Notes: generated by a model from the letters alone, not told the origin. DNA of 64,000 nucleotides from Apiosordaria backusii (GCA_030549205.1 JAUKTV010000018.1:124001-188000), one strand, 5' to 3'; numbered from the stretch's first letter, positions 33,421 through 46,103 are shown. Made by a program: numbers and translations.

Positions 33421-36235
33421 ATGAGGTATGCTTTGCTTATCCTTGATGCCCAATGGAGACCTCGGATAAAAATACAACAAAATATACGCCCCTGAGATAT
33501 TTGATCAAATTGGCTACAAGCTAATCAACACCTCTGTAGCTCCCCTCTTCGTGATAACCCCTCTTCCGCCAACCGTGGCGCACCAGCCCGGGGAAACAGA
33601 AAGCGCGCACGCACTAATGGTGACGATGCGCCCTCTTCCATTGCCGGTGCCTCGAGCCCCATCCTGCCATCTTCTCCTCCAGCCTTCCACAACATCGCCC
33701 ACGGTGCCGATGACGACGATGATGTCGAGGAAGATGTTGAGATCCCGGATGATCTCGACGACCTTGATGAAGCTGCCGAGGATGATGTTGATCTGTTTCG
33801 GGATGGCTTCGAGCAGGATTACCGCAGCAGAGAGGATGACCGCTACGAAGGCATTGATCTTGATGACGAGGGCGACTATGATGCCATGAATCTCGGTGAC
33901 AGACGACGCCTCGAGGCCCAGCTCAACCGCAGAGATCGGGAGGTCGCCCGGAGACAACGTCTCCCAGCTGCCTTTCTTCCTGGTGAAGAAGATGGCGATA
34001 TCGATCTTTCAGCTCAGCCTCGCCGTCGCAGACACCGCTACGATGAGGACCCTGACGAGGACATGGACGGTGACATCATGGATGAGGAGCTCTCACTTGA
34101 GGCCCTCCATGATGTCAAAGCTTCCAGTTTGACCGACTGGGTATCCCAACAAGCGGTTCAACGCACAATCAAGAGAGAGTTTAAGGCGTTCCTCACAGAG
34201 TACATTGACGACAGTGGTTCGTCTGTTTACGGCAACCGCATCAGAACTCTGGGTGAGATCAATGCTGAGACTCTGGAGGTCTCTTATGAGCATCTTTCTA
34301 CCTCCAAGGCTATTTTGGCCTACTTCCTGGCCAATGCCCCTTCTGAGATGCTCAAGCTCTTTGACGAGGTCGCCATGGACGTCGTCTTGCTGCACTACCC
34401 CGATTACGAGCGTATCCACGCCGAGATTCACGTCCGCATCTTTGACCTCCCCGTTCACTACACCCTCCGTCAGCTCCGTCAGTCCCACCTCAACTGCCTT
34501 GTGCGTGTTAGCGGTGTCGTGACCAGGAGATCCGGAGTCTTCCCCCAGCTCAAGTACGTCAAGTTCGACTGTACCAAGTGCGGTGTCACTCTTGGCCCCT
34601 TCCAGCAAGAGTCGAATGTCGAGGTCAAGGTGTCATACTGCCAGAGCTGCCAGTCCCGCGGCCCTTTCACTCTGAACTCCGAGAAGACCGTTTACAGAAA
34701 CTACCAAAAACTCACCCTTCAGGAATCCCCCGGCACTGTCCCTGCCGGTCGTCTTCCCCGTCACCGTGAAGTGATTCTTCTTTGGGATCTCATCGACAAG
34801 GCCAAGCCCGGTGAGGAAATTGAGGTCACTGGTATTTACCGCAATAACTACGATGCCCAGCTCAACAACCGCAACGGTTTCCCTGTCTTTGCCACCATTC
34901 TCGAGGCCAACAACATTGTTAAATCTCACGATCAGCTTGCTGGTTTCCGCATGACAGAAGAAGACGAACATGAGATCCGTCGCTTGTCCAAGGACCCCCA
35001 CATCGTCGACAAGATCGTCAACTCCATTGCTCCCAGTATCTACGGGCATACCGACATCAAGACCGCCGTGGCTCTGTCTCTCTTTGGTGGTGTAGCCAAA
35101 ACTACCAAGGGCGCTCACCACGTCAGAGGCGACATCAACGTTTTGTTGCTTGGTGACCCAGGTACCGCCAAGTCCCAAGTTCTCAAATACGTCGAGAAGA
35201 CCGCCCATCGCGCTGTGTTTGCCACCGGTCAAGGTGCCTCCGCTGTTGGTTTGACCGCCTCTGTGCGCCGTGACCCTCTCACCAGCGAGTGGACGTTGGA
35301 AGGTGGTGCCCTTGTCCTTGCAGACAAGGGAACCTGCCTGATCGACGAGTTCGACAAGATGAACGACCAGGATCGGACATCTATTCACGAAGCGATGGAG
35401 CAGCAGACGATTTCCATCTCCAAGGCTGGCATCGTTACCACTTTACAGGCTAGGTGCGGTATCATCGCCGCGGCTAACCCCATTGGTGGGAGATACAACT
35501 CTACCATTCCTTTCAGCGCCAACGTTGAACTTACCGAGCCGATTTTGTCTCGTTTTGATATCTTGTGCGTGGTGAGGGACACGGTTGAGCCCGAGGAGGA
35601 TGAGCGACTAGCCAAATTCATTGTTGGGTCTCACTCGAGAAGTCATCCGTTGTCGCAATCACAGGCGCAGAATACACAAAATGGGGGGCAGTCGATGGAG
35701 GTTGAGCATGATTCCGCCGTCAACGGGGCTGAAAGCCAAAATGGCATGACGAAAGACGGGCAGATCCCGCAGGAGTTGCTGAGAAAGTATATCCTGTATG
35801 CGAGGGAGAGGTGCTCGCCGAAGCTGTACCACATTGACGAGGACAAAGTGGCGAGGCTGTTTGCTGATATGAGGAGGGAGAGTTTGGCCACGGGGGCTTA
35901 TCCTATTACCGTAAGTCTCTGCGCCAACAAACTTTATTTCATTTACTAGTGGACTGTGGCTAATTTGTAACCACAAAAAATAGGTCCGTCATTTGGAGGC
36001 TATCATCCGCATCTCGGAGGCTTTCTGCAAGATGAGGTTGTCGGAATATTGCTCCGCGCAGGATATTGACAGGGCGATTGCGGTGACGGTGGATAGTTTT
36101 GTGGGGAGCCAGAAGGTGAGCTGCAAGAAGGCGCTGGCGAGGGCGTTTGCGAAGTATACGCTTGCTAGGCCGGGGGCTGCGAATGGGGCGGGGCAGTCGC
36201 TGGGCGGGAGGAGGGGGAGGGCTGCTAGGGCTTGA
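33421..36235 (+). CDS. mcm2: Mcm2, subunit of the MCM2-7 replicative helicase
   Basis: Mcm2 is part of the hexameric helicase loaded at origins and a target of the Cdc7 kinase. Exon 1 is only 5 nt (33421-33425, ATG AG); a 114-nt intron leads to exon 2 (33540-35910), and a 73-nt intron leads to exon 3 (35984-36235). The total is 875 residues, normal for the family. The acidic N terminus (ADDDDDVEEDVEIPDDLDD) fits the histone-binding and Cdc7-target region. The zinc finger is Cys346-x2-Cys349 with Cys369-x2-Cys372. The AAA+ core has Walker A GDPGTAKS (from about 540), Walker B CLIDEFDKM (Asp604, Glu605) and the arginine-finger motif LSRFD. The C-terminal winged-helix segment is completed by exon 3. 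The 5-nt exon was chosen because it gives MSSPLRDN and an in-frame product. Confidence 0.96.
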
Positions 36236-37369
36236 ACGAGTTATGGGGGTTTAGAATCATTTGCTGTTAATGTTTGATTGTTTTGATGACGGGAATTGTA
36301 GAGCGGATTTTATGGGGCAATGAATGGTACCGGTGGTAGGTTGGGGGGTTGGGCAAAGTGCATAGTTTATATATACCTGTTTTGTTCACGACTTGTTTTG
36401 GTTGCTGCTGTTGTTCTTTGTGATTATGTGGTGTTGGTTGTCTGGCTGAAGTCGGTGATAGATTGTGTCGTGTGTTGATGTGGTGGCGGCGACGGCGGTG
36501 GTGGTAATGCGGTGTTGTTCCGGTATTGGTGTGGCTTGGCGTTGAAAGGCGGTGGTGATGTTGTCATGGTCATGGATGGTTGGGATGTTGTCGTCTTGAA
36601 ATATTGGAATGGCTGCAGAATTGTGAGTCGCAGAAAGTCAAGATGTTAGGGCAACAGAAAACCAAGTCAAACGCAGTGGTGATGGTGGTGGAAGTTGGGC
36701 TAGGAGATAAGGGTGGCACATGGTTGGGTGCACGACGACGTGTTTAATGACAAAAGGGTTGTGGCAGCGGTGGCCAACACCAACAAGAGCACTGACAGCA
36801 GTGGTGATGGCCAACAACCGCAAGGTCGGTGGCAGAGATGGTCACCAAGTTGGATGATGGGAATGGGGCTGGCAACGGCAAGCAGTTACATGGAAGCACT
36901 GAGGTGGGAGTCACATGTCAGCAGCCATCACGAGAACCAGCCACCACATAAGAGGCACGACGGTCCCACCCTTGATATAAAAGTTCACACACTTCAGTTT
37001 TCGACGGAAGCAAACTACCTACTCTGGCGTGGTCAAGTGGTTAAGGTTTGTGGAAGTAACCTGGACAAACAAGGGAGGTCATGGCGTGGTCATGTCTCCT
37101 GGTGGTCATGGGTTCGGAGCGCGTTCGGGGCACTCAATTTGTAATGAATTGAATCGGCGTGCCGTCAGTTGACTGAGTGGCTGACATCGGTCGAAGATAA
37201 AACTCCACGGCGTGGTCGTAGGGTTTTTCGTAACCATCTACCCTCCCGCGCGCATGGGGCTAGGTGGCGAGCTTTTTGACCTTTTTCTTTATTTTTTATC
37301 TTAATTTTTTTATCCAATTGGTTTGTGAGACATGATGAACATGTGAGAAACGGGTTTCATGATTTTGTC
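36236..37369. other. Convergent intergenic region between mcm2 and the HAD gene
   Basis: It is purine/pyrimidine-skewed, with TGG/GGT-rich stretches, and has no supportable gene. A plus-strand frame at 36713-37144 has no protein-like features. A tRNA-like phrase near 37030 was examined and rejected. Confidence 0.5.
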
Positions 37370-38357
37370 CTAGATCTTCGCTTTGCTACCCTTGAAATTG
37401 GGCTTGATAGGAATCTTGGGATGGCCACCATCCAACGACAGGCCTGTCACCTTCTCAAGCTCCTCAACCGCCTCATACGCCTTACCCAAGGGCACCTTGA
37501 TAGTTTGGAATCCAGCTTGCTTCGCGGCTTTCAGGTTCTCTCCAATATCATCCATGAACGTGATTTCATTTGCCTTTACGCCCGACGACCACCCTCCTGC
37601 TTGACCTCTTGCCGTGTCCGCGTTCGCCCTAGCAAACTCATCTACCTTTTCCAGTGCATACTGATAAATTCTTGGGTCTGGCTTTCTGAGCCCAATGTGT
37701 GCTGAGGACACAAAAACATCAAACTGGCTCCGGAGAGGGTCATCCAGGAAGTTTTCCTGGTACAACTCGTGGCCAGGTGGAAAGATGACCGTGTTGCTGA
37801 GGGCTGCGATGATGAACTTGCCGCTGGCCTTGAGAGCCTTCAGGGCGGGGAACATCCACGGATCCGGTGCCCTTGCGGACTTCATCATATCGTTGAACAG
37901 CCAATGCCCGTCGAGTTTGGGAAGGGGAGGGATCTCTTTTGGCAAAGTTTGATTTTTCGCTTGTTGGGCTTGATAGAATGCCTTCCACCGAGCTGGGTCG
38001 TGGAGATCACGGTTGAATCCATCGAAGAAGGAGGCGTCCATGGGGATGTTTCCTCTTTCGAGGCGGTGCCAGAATCCATTAGGAGCTGTCTTGGAGAGGG
38101 AGTAGTTGACCCATCCTGGGGGAATGCCGAGTGAGAGCTCGTAGTCAAGGATGGATTGGAAGGGTGAGATGACCTGTGAATGTTAGGATTTATCACGGAT
38201 GGAACATAGGAAATTAGATAAAGTTAACAAAAGACAAACATACACAAACACCCCCAATGTCAAACAGGAGGACCTTTGGCTTGGTGTTCGAAGATACGGG
38301 TGACATGGCGTCAATTTCGTCCAGGATGTATTCGACAGGAAACTCTTCGGATGTCAT
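37370..38357 (-). CDS. HAD-superfamily hydrolase (ACAD10/epoxide-hydrolase N-domain type)
   Basis: Exon 1 (38357-38244) and exon 2 (38173-37370), joined over a 70-nt intron (GTATGT...CAG), encode 305 residues. HAD motifs are in order: motif I VLLFDIGGVC (Asp nucleophile, second position Gly instead of the Asp of classic phosphatases), motif II IIAALSNT, motif III Lys in IGLRKPDPRIYQYAL, and motif IV ITFMDDIGENL. The FD-x-GGV form of motif I is shared with ACAD10-like HAD domains, so this subgroup is a better match than the DxD phosphatases. The splice falls directly after motif I. There is no signal peptide or obvious targeting sequence, and the substrate is unknown. The gene is divergent from the ribosomal protein gene (439 bp between starts). 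Confidence 0.85.
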
Positions 38358-38796
38358 TTGCAACTATCTGGTCCTTACGGAATAGAATGCACGATTATGT
38401 AGGAACAAACATCATCAACCACCCCTCCCTCTTCACAGCAGCTCTGTGGAAGTTCAAAGCCGGAGCCGAGTCCCTGGACTGACACGGAGAGCCGCGCTAG
38501 GGGAGAACCTCGGCTTCGGTCTGATGTTTCCATCCCCTGCAGGAGACAGGACTTGGTGCCAAGGAGCAGCTTGATGACCTAAGCGGTGCTCCAACCATCC
38601 CGTCCCCCACCATTGACTTGCAAGCAACATTTCGTCGCCAACCCAGGTGGGCACACCGCCCTAGGGCTGGTGGGGCATTTTGGGAATTTGTGCCCACGAA
38701 ATATTGCTGCTGCGAAATTCGCTTCTAACCTCCTCCCACCCCGACGACAAACCCGAGCCCTGTGAGTATCGCATCGCCCAGCGAACAGCAGTCAAA
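38358..38796. promoter_or_regulatory. Bidirectional promoter between the HAD gene and rpl5
   Basis: 439 bp between divergent start codons. No specific ribosomal-protein promoter element could be identified by eye. Confidence 0.4.
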
Positions 38797-39932
38797 ATGG
38801 TAAGTTGAAACAGCCATTCGTCATTGCCTTTGCCGTTGGCATCGGTGTTATTTCTATCTGCACGAACGAGTCGAGAGAACCGGGGGATTGAAGGAGTCAA
38901 CGCAAGATGCTTCGGAGGAGGAATAAAAATATTCTGAAGCGATAATTGCTGACTCGGGGATTTTTGAATTCAGACCTTCCACAAGCTCGTGAAGAACAGC
39001 GCGTACTACAGGTAAGTTTCTCACCTCCAGGCATTTTCGGTGATTTTACTGACACGTCTCGAAACAGCCGCTTCCAGACCAAGTACAAGCGCAGAAGAGA
39101 GGGCAAGACCGACTACTATGCTCGCAAGCGCCTGATCACCCAGGCCAAGAACAAGTACAACGCCCCCAAGTACAGACTCGTTGTCCGCTTCTCCAACCGC
39201 GACATCATCACCCAGATCGTCACCTCCGAGATCACCGGTGACAAGGTCTTCGCTGCCGCCTACTCCCACGAGCTCCGCGCCTATGGCATCGAGCACGGTC
39301 TTACCAACTGGGCTGCCGCCTACGCCACTGGTCTCCTCCTCGCCCGCCGCGTCTTGAAGAAGCTTGGCCTCGATGGGGACTTCGCCGGTGTTGAGGAGGC
39401 CGATGGTGAGTACACTCTCACCGAGGCCACCGAGACCGACGATGGTGAGCGCCGCCCCTTCAAGGCCTTCCTTGATGTCGGTCTCTCCCGCACCTCCACC
39501 GGTGCCCGTGTCTTCGGTGTCATGAAGGGTGCCTCCGACGGTGGTATCCTCGTCCCCCACTCCGAGAACCGCTTCCCCGGCTACGACGTGGAGTCCGAGG
39601 AGCTCGATGCCGAGACCCTCAAGAAGTACATCTTCGGCGGTCACGTCGCTGAGTACATGGAGAACCTCGCCGACGACGATGAGGAGCGCTTCAAGGGCCA
39701 GTTCGTCAAGTATATCGAGGACGATGTTGAGGCCGACGCTCTTGAGGACCTCTATGCCGAGGCCCACAAGGCCATCCGCGAGGACCCCTTCAAGAAGTAC
39801 GAGTCCGATGCCCCCAAGAAGACCAAGGAGGAGTGGAAGGCGGAGTCCAAGAAGTACCGCCAGTCCAAGCTCACCCACGAGCAGCGCAAGGCTGGTGTCC
39901 AGGAGCGCATTGCCGCCCTTCGGGAGGAGTAA
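38797..39932 (+). CDS. rpl5: 60S ribosomal protein uL18 (Rpl5)
   Basis: uL18 binds 5S rRNA and, with uL5, delivers it to the large subunit. Exon 1 is just the ATG (38797-38799). After a 174-nt intron comes exon 2 (38974-39011), then a 56-nt intron and exon 3 (39068-39932), 301 residues in all. The product begins MTFHKLVKNSAYYSRFQTKY and continues KRRREGKTDYYARKRLI, matching the universally conserved N terminus. NKYNAPKYRLVVRFSNRDI and the basic C terminus (KEEWKAESKKYRQSKLTHEQRK) are also family-typical. Codon usage is extremely biased to C-ending codons, as expected of a very highly expressed gene. The ATG-only first exon is supported by a GTAAGT immediately after it and by the product it yields. 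Confidence 0.96.
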
Positions 39933-42137
39933 ATTGGTTTTTGCTAGGGACTGGTTGTATTGTCTGGGCTCATGATCGCATATTCTTTAGGAGTTTAAGT
40001 GCATCCACAAAAAGATGGACGGGCACAAGGGGCAATGACCAGGGTTCACCAAAAGCCAATCACTTTTCTCATGCACTTGTTGACTGACAGGCGGACCAAA
40101 TGTTGGCGCCACTATGTGATCGTATGATGTATGCCCTTCCTAATGCCACCAGCACCTAGAGCCTTTGGAAGCCGCCTCGAGCCGCTGATGTGCATGCATC
40201 TGCTGATAGGTTGAGCATGGAGTGTACTGCTCTGTTTCCCCAGCCTGAAGGGTAGCCTGAGCCTCAGCGGAAAGAGAGGCTGCAAAGTAGGTATTCGGTA
40301 TTGGGCTGAGAAAACGCGGGGTTTTGGTCTTTGGATCGACAAGAGTGCAGTTTTTCTTGAGCAAGCGAGGACAAGGTGCAGTGTTGCCAACCAAAAAGCA
40401 GTCTCAGACAGAGCTCGAGGGAGCGTTATGAGGTCATGCGGGGTACCTACGCTCCCAGCATCCATCACTTGAATAGAGGACTATGAGCTGCAGCTGTTAC
40501 CGTTTTGGTGGTGTCGGGTACTCCTTGGTAATGGTTGGTGGCTGAGGGTTGAAGGGAAGCCGTACTCCCACACAGGTCCATACACCGGGAAAATGAATGC
40601 GATGCTGTCTTGAGTGGTGCACGATGTGATCAACTTGCAGACGCCAAACTGATGGAATTGCCGTTCAGGGAACATGGGGTTAGCACCGGTCGGGCTTGGC
40701 GTCGGTGGCGGAACCCTTGTTTCGGGACCCCTGAGTGAATTGGGATGCCCTCTTCCTTTTGCATTTCCTCTCCCTCTGAACAACAGAAAGGGCACGAGCA
40801 CCTGAACAAGAGAAGCTTTTTGCTTTGTGGTGAACAGACGTAGTGGTGTTGCGAGTCAACATGGGGGGCAAGGGCACGAGATGGGGGCTGCTGCAAATCC
40901 GGGGAACCGCTGAATACCGATCACCTGCCGTTAACTGCCTGGTCTAAATCTTGCCATGGTTATGATGCTTGCTTCTTCCAGGTTGCGGGGGCTTGAAGTG
41001 TAGAAACCGCCACCAGTTCGTTTGATTTCCGCTCGCTCGTGGCTTCGGCCGACGTATGTGTATGTGCACGTCCAATGCCAATTTCCGGTGTCCGATCTGC
41101 GAATTCTCTCATCTTCATGGATGGACCCGTCGCCAGCGGCGGGAATTCAAGGGGAGGTTCAGCTAGCCAAAGACGAGAGAGAATAATTAGTGGGACTCGC
41201 CCAGTGTGTTCGGCTGGTCCGGTCTTTGACTTGACCTAATAGCTCCTCCCTTCTTTTTGGCAACCACTTGATACCTCAGATTGTGTTTTTCTTGCCTCTC
41301 TTTGGCCTTGACAGGCGTAACAAGGGTGGCATTAGCATTGTGAGACACAGGGTCCTTACTGAGCAAGTCGCCTCCCCCCGCCATAATCCCCCGTTGCATC
41401 CATCTCCCATCTGGATCGGTGCAGCACTGCATCCCCATTACTGCATCAACCCCCTTCCACCAGTGATACCTTCCGCTTCACCGCAAAGGTGAGCTCAGCC
41501 ACGTTTGCCCGTCCCTCTCGCACTTTGGAGAAACGGTCACACATACGTGAAACACTGAAGAGGGAGTGATTTCATTCGGCACGTGCGTGAACGACCAGAA
41601 ATCATTTCCAATCCGCTCAGCTCGGCGCCGCCCACTTCTGGTCAGCAGTTTGAAAGACGGCCGGGCCGCCTCCACCACCACCACCACCACCTTACCTCAT
41701 CCTCACCTCACCTTCCTACCGGATCACCTCGACCTTTCTCGTCCTACCGTGGTTGCGCACTCGAAGCTATCAACGACGACAGCCAACTTTACTTTTGGAA
41801 CCTGCTGGAAGACATCATTTGAACTATGGCAGCCTCTCATGTCATGACTGGCAACTGGACTTCGTGACGGACGGAACCCCGCGACAAAGGAAAAGCACGA
41901 CGTCGTTCCTAGAGAGGCTTTGGACCGCGATAGCACCGGGCTCAAGATTGAGCCGATCCTCTACCTCGATTTCCCCTCCTCTTCTCGTTCTTATCGGCAT
42001 TCCTTCCCGTTATCACACCTTTTACACACCGAGGAGGAAACTGCGAACTACACCACTTACACCTCACCTAGCTGGGGAAACGACAAAGAGACGGGAATGC
42101 AATAGCAACAAGAAAGGCAAACAAAAATCTGGACAAA
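39933..42137. other. 2.2 kb intergenic region and leader of the LRR gene
   Basis: No gene was found. ORFs of 60-135 codons overlap in all frames. A CCA-repeat tract lies at about 41672-41691 and CT-rich leader-like sequence occupies 41900-42130. Confidence 0.5.
41672..41691. repeat. (CCA)n trinucleotide repeat
   Basis: Six to seven CCA units in tandem lie in the upstream region of the LRR gene. Confidence 0.8.
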
Positions 42138-45100
42138 ATGGAACACATACACAGTGTTGATGTCAGTTGGATGACCCATGGGAATCCTAAAGGTTCGTGC
42201 GCAATGGGACCCCTACCGACCTGCACATTCACGATGCATGGCGTGAATAGGAATTGTCCGGCTAACAGCAAGTTATCTTTGACCTCTTTCCAGACAGACC
42301 CATGAAACCACTACTCGGCCGCCAAAGATCAATCTCGAACCCAGCGCCTTTGGACTCGCCCGTCCCCCCGACGACCACCAATGGCCATGGTAGAAACGAT
42401 AGCAGCCAGGCGGCACAAAGCAGACCAAACGTAGCACCAAGTCCAAACCGACCGGCGCTCGGCACAAGAACAAGTTCAGACGAGAAGCGACCAGCGCAGC
42501 CTGCCGTACCCCATCCCCCTCAGCGGAGGGGTTCTTGGTTCTCCAACATATCGCAGAAGTTCAGTTCCAGCAACGGCGCGACGCAAAGTCCTCCGGTGGC
42601 CAATACTGCCTCTCCCAAACCCGCCGAGTTTTCTGTTCCAAAGGCCAACCCAGCTAAGCAGGCAGTTCTACAGCATGCGGCGAAACCCGAGGGCGAGGGG
42701 CCCTATACGCCTGCTCCACCACGAGGCTCCCAGACGAACGGGCTCCTGCATGTATTCCGAAGATTGTCATCGTCAACCTCCAGCGGAGGCTTGAATCCCA
42801 CTTTCAAAGCCCACAACCATGGTCTGGTGGAAAGACAGGTGCTGAATGTGGACCGGCATCGAGAGCGCTGCGCTATCACGGGGCTGAACCAGGCCAAACT
42901 GCGGAGGGTGGCATTCTGCGTGGACGTGGAAATTGCACCCATGCCAAAATATATCGACGAGATGGACGAGCGAAAAGCAAAGGATAAGGCAGCCAAGGAA
43001 ATGAAAAAAAGGCTCAAGGGAAAGGGGGAGGCAGAAGCGCTCAAGAATCCCAAGGCGGTGGAAACTCAGAAAGAGGTCGACGGCACTGTCAAGGCCACTG
43101 GCGAAGATGTTCCCAAAGAGCCCGCGACGGAGGGCACTTCTTCAGCCCAGGCTTCGGTTTCCCGTCCAGTTTCAACTACGGCCCCAATTCCAGCTTCGCC
43201 AATACCAATACCTACTGCTGCTTCGGCATCGGACGCCAAAAAGAAAGAAAAGAAGAAGAAAAGCGAAGAAGACCGCAAAGCCCGCAAGGAGCGGAAACGG
43301 CGGCAGGCAGTGGCTAACGGAACTGTTCCCATGGAGCTCTACTACAACTCTGATTCTGATTCTTCAGTTTCTGCCAACGGGGGAAGTTATCGACCTGAAA
43401 CACCTGCCGGGCTCAACAATCCACCCCAAACTATGCCCACTACCAACCCAGTGAGGATATATCGCCGGTGCTGCCAGCTGCGGGAGACGCACATTCTTAA
43501 GAAGATTACCGAGCAGCTGATGGACCCGGCCAACTTTTCTGCCGAGACGGGCATGGTTGAAAAGCTGGACTTGACGGGGTACTACATGGCGCTGCCAGAC
43601 TTGGTCACGTTGGGTGATTACCTCGCCGTTGTACCCGTCAGAGAGCTGATTTTGGTGGACTGTTCCCTGGCGGATGAAGGGCTCAGAGTCATTTTGGCTG
43701 GATTGCTAGCAGCGAGGAAACACAAGTCCCTCTCGCCACTGAAAAGGAGGCGACAGCTGCAGTTACAGCAGCAAAAGTCGGCGAACGGCACCGTCGATGG
43801 GCTTATTGAGCAAGGCGGCGTTGTCGAGAGACTAGTCCTTAGCAACAATAGGATCGGTCCAGAAGGTTGGAGGCACATATGCTTGTTTATTTACCTGTGC
43901 AGGACGCTCAAGGTGCTGGACTTGAGCGGGATTCAGTTCCCACGACATGTCTGCACCCCCATGCCGGAAGGGCAACAACCGCCTCCGCAGGCTTTGTGCT
44001 CGCTTTTTGCAAAGTCATTAGGTGAGAGGCTGGGCGGGCCGACGCTTAGTTTGCTCAGTATGGCACAGACGGGACTGTCAACACCCCAGCTGGCGGCTGT
44101 TATTGATGGAGCCATTAGATGTGGCATCAAGAGGCTGAACCTGGCGCACAATGACATCGACTCGGAGGGACTAGGCCATGTGGCGAGATTCTTGAAGAGT
44201 AACCAATGTGAGGGGCTTGATTTGGGCGGGAATGACCTCAGGGATAAGCTGGGAATCCTGGCTGATTCGCTCGAGGTGGAAACGTGCCCTCTGTGGGCGC
44301 TCAGTTTGGCGGACTGCAATTTGGAGCCGTCGAGTTTGTGCAAGCTGTTCCCTACGCTGGTTAAGCTGGATCACTTGAGGTTTATAGACTTGAGTCATAA
44401 CCATGAGCTATTTAGCTCGGATCCGAGTGCGGTGGCTGTTTTGAGAAGGTATGTTCTTTCTGTGATGCTCGAAAGTGAAGATGTGGCTAACAGAGATGAT
44501 GGGAATTGTAGATATCTTCCCAAGTTCGCTTGCCTCAAGCGAATTCATTTGGCCGACTGCACCCTCAGTGCCGAGCAAGCCATTGCTCTGGCGGAGATCC
44601 TACCAGAGGTTACCGGCTTGGCGCACATCAGTTTCTTGCAGAACCAGGAGCTAGTCGAGCTGACAACGAGTGCTAATTCTGAGGAGAAACAAGAAGAGGC
44701 ATGTGCGCTGTTTGCCTCGCTGCTTGCTGCCGCTAGAGTCTCGACAAGTCTGGTGGCGGTTGACATCGAGGTCCCCAGTGAGCAGTCAAGCGACTTGGTG
44801 AAGGCCATGGCTAAGCAAGTCGTCGCTTATGGCTTGAGAAACATGGAGCTTGCTACTGCTTTGCAGACCAGTACAGCAGCCGCATCAACAACGGCTGAAG
44901 AAGGCTTGTTGTCGGGTAGCTACAAGGGTGAGCCGGAATATCCTGATGTTCTGCAACGGCTGGTTGGGCACGATGTCATGCTCTCCTCGGATGCCGACCC
45001 GGACGTGGACGCCGCTCCAGACAATGATTATGTCATTGGCGGTACTGGAGTTGTGAAGGCGTTGGCCTGTTGTCTCAAGAACAGGGGGGATGATATTTCT

Positions 45101-46103
45101 TCGCATTCTGTTCCTGAGCTGCTGGCTGGTGATGTGGACCAAGTCTCGTTGGAGGACGGGGAGAAAGAGCCAACAACCGCGGTGGCCAAGGCCAAGGAGA
45201 CCAGCAAGCACTTGTTGCTCAGCGCGCGCAAGATTCGGCTGAGGCTCCAGCCTGCTATCGTCAAGGCCAAGATGGCGGCGAATGACAGCCATACTTATCG
45301 TATGTCCTCCCTTTTACAGCAACCCTGAAATTAACAACATGCTAACGAAGCTGCCAGACCGCCTCATGTTCTTGGATAACACCCTCCACGGCATCATCAA
45401 GCGCTTTGAAGACGAGTTCCCTGACACCCGCCTCTCTACCGCCGATGATTCAGGCATAGACACCAACAGCACCACAGCCGCCAACGACAAAGCCGACGCC
45501 GCCTCCCTTTCCTCTCTTGACAACGTCAGCGGCAAGTCCCCTAGCCTTGCTTCCGGCCCCACCCCGCTTCTCCCAACCGACGCGGACCTCTCGGCAAGTT
45601 ACACGGCTGCCATCATCTCCGACGCCGAAGACGATCCCCTCTCGCGTACCCGCGAATCCCGCAAGGCCCTTTCCCGCTCCAACTCTATCATCTCTTTATC
45701 CTCCAAGGCCCTGGCAGACGAAGAAGCCCGCGTTCTTCGGGCTGGTCACAAATTCCGCGCTGGAATCGTGGCCCTTCGTCCAGAGCATTACAATGCTGCT
45801 CTTTTGAGTTCTGGTGTGGAAGAAGTCGGAGCGGATCCCAACCATGCTAGACTGTTGCATGAGTTGCTCGATGAAATGGGCGACGCTGATTTGAAGAAGC
45901 AAGCCGAGGAAAGGGGCGTGGTGCAGGTCTTCCAGGAGAGGAGACAGGATATTCTCAAGAGGCTGAGAGAGGCTGACCCCCAGCATTGGGATAGTTTTGT
46001 CGAGAGTCAGGTCATGGCTAGAAAGAACGTGGGGTTGCCTGGACCGGAGGAGAATAAGGCCAAGGAGCATGCGGTGATTGATGAGGAGGCTGTTGAGGAT
46101 TAA
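42138..46103 (+). CDS. Large leucine-rich-repeat (RNI-like) protein
   Basis: Proposed exons are 42138-42192, 42294-44448, 44512-45299 and 45358-46103, which sum to 1,247 codons plus stop. The first exon is less certain: the acceptor at 42293 has a GCTAAC branch site and CTTTCCAG, but the donor is GTTCGT; if it is leader, translation starts at ATG 42302. The N-terminal 350 residues are Ser/Pro-rich with Lys-rich runs. Leucine-rich repeats follow at about residues 440-800 (LVLSNNRIGPEGW, LNLAHNDIDSEGLG, LDLGGNDLRD, LSLADCNLEPSSL, FIDLSHNHEL). A 63-nt in-frame intron (44449-44511) interrupts the repeats; removing it joins AVLRR to YLPKFACLKRIHLADC. I recall related fungal proteins annotated as Mhp1-like cell wall biogenesis proteins, but this is memory, not proof. 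Confidence 0.82.

Noticed and set aside
37020..37090. tRNA-like phrase (GCGTGGTCAAGTGGTTAAGG)
   Set aside because: It resembles a D-arm/A-box, but no anticodon stem, B-box (GGTTCGANNCC) or acceptor pairing follows at the right distance.
38800..38973. Possible snoRNA in rpl5 intron 1
   Set aside because: Ribosomal-protein introns often host snoRNAs, but no C box (RTGATGA) with matching D box (CTGA) was found.
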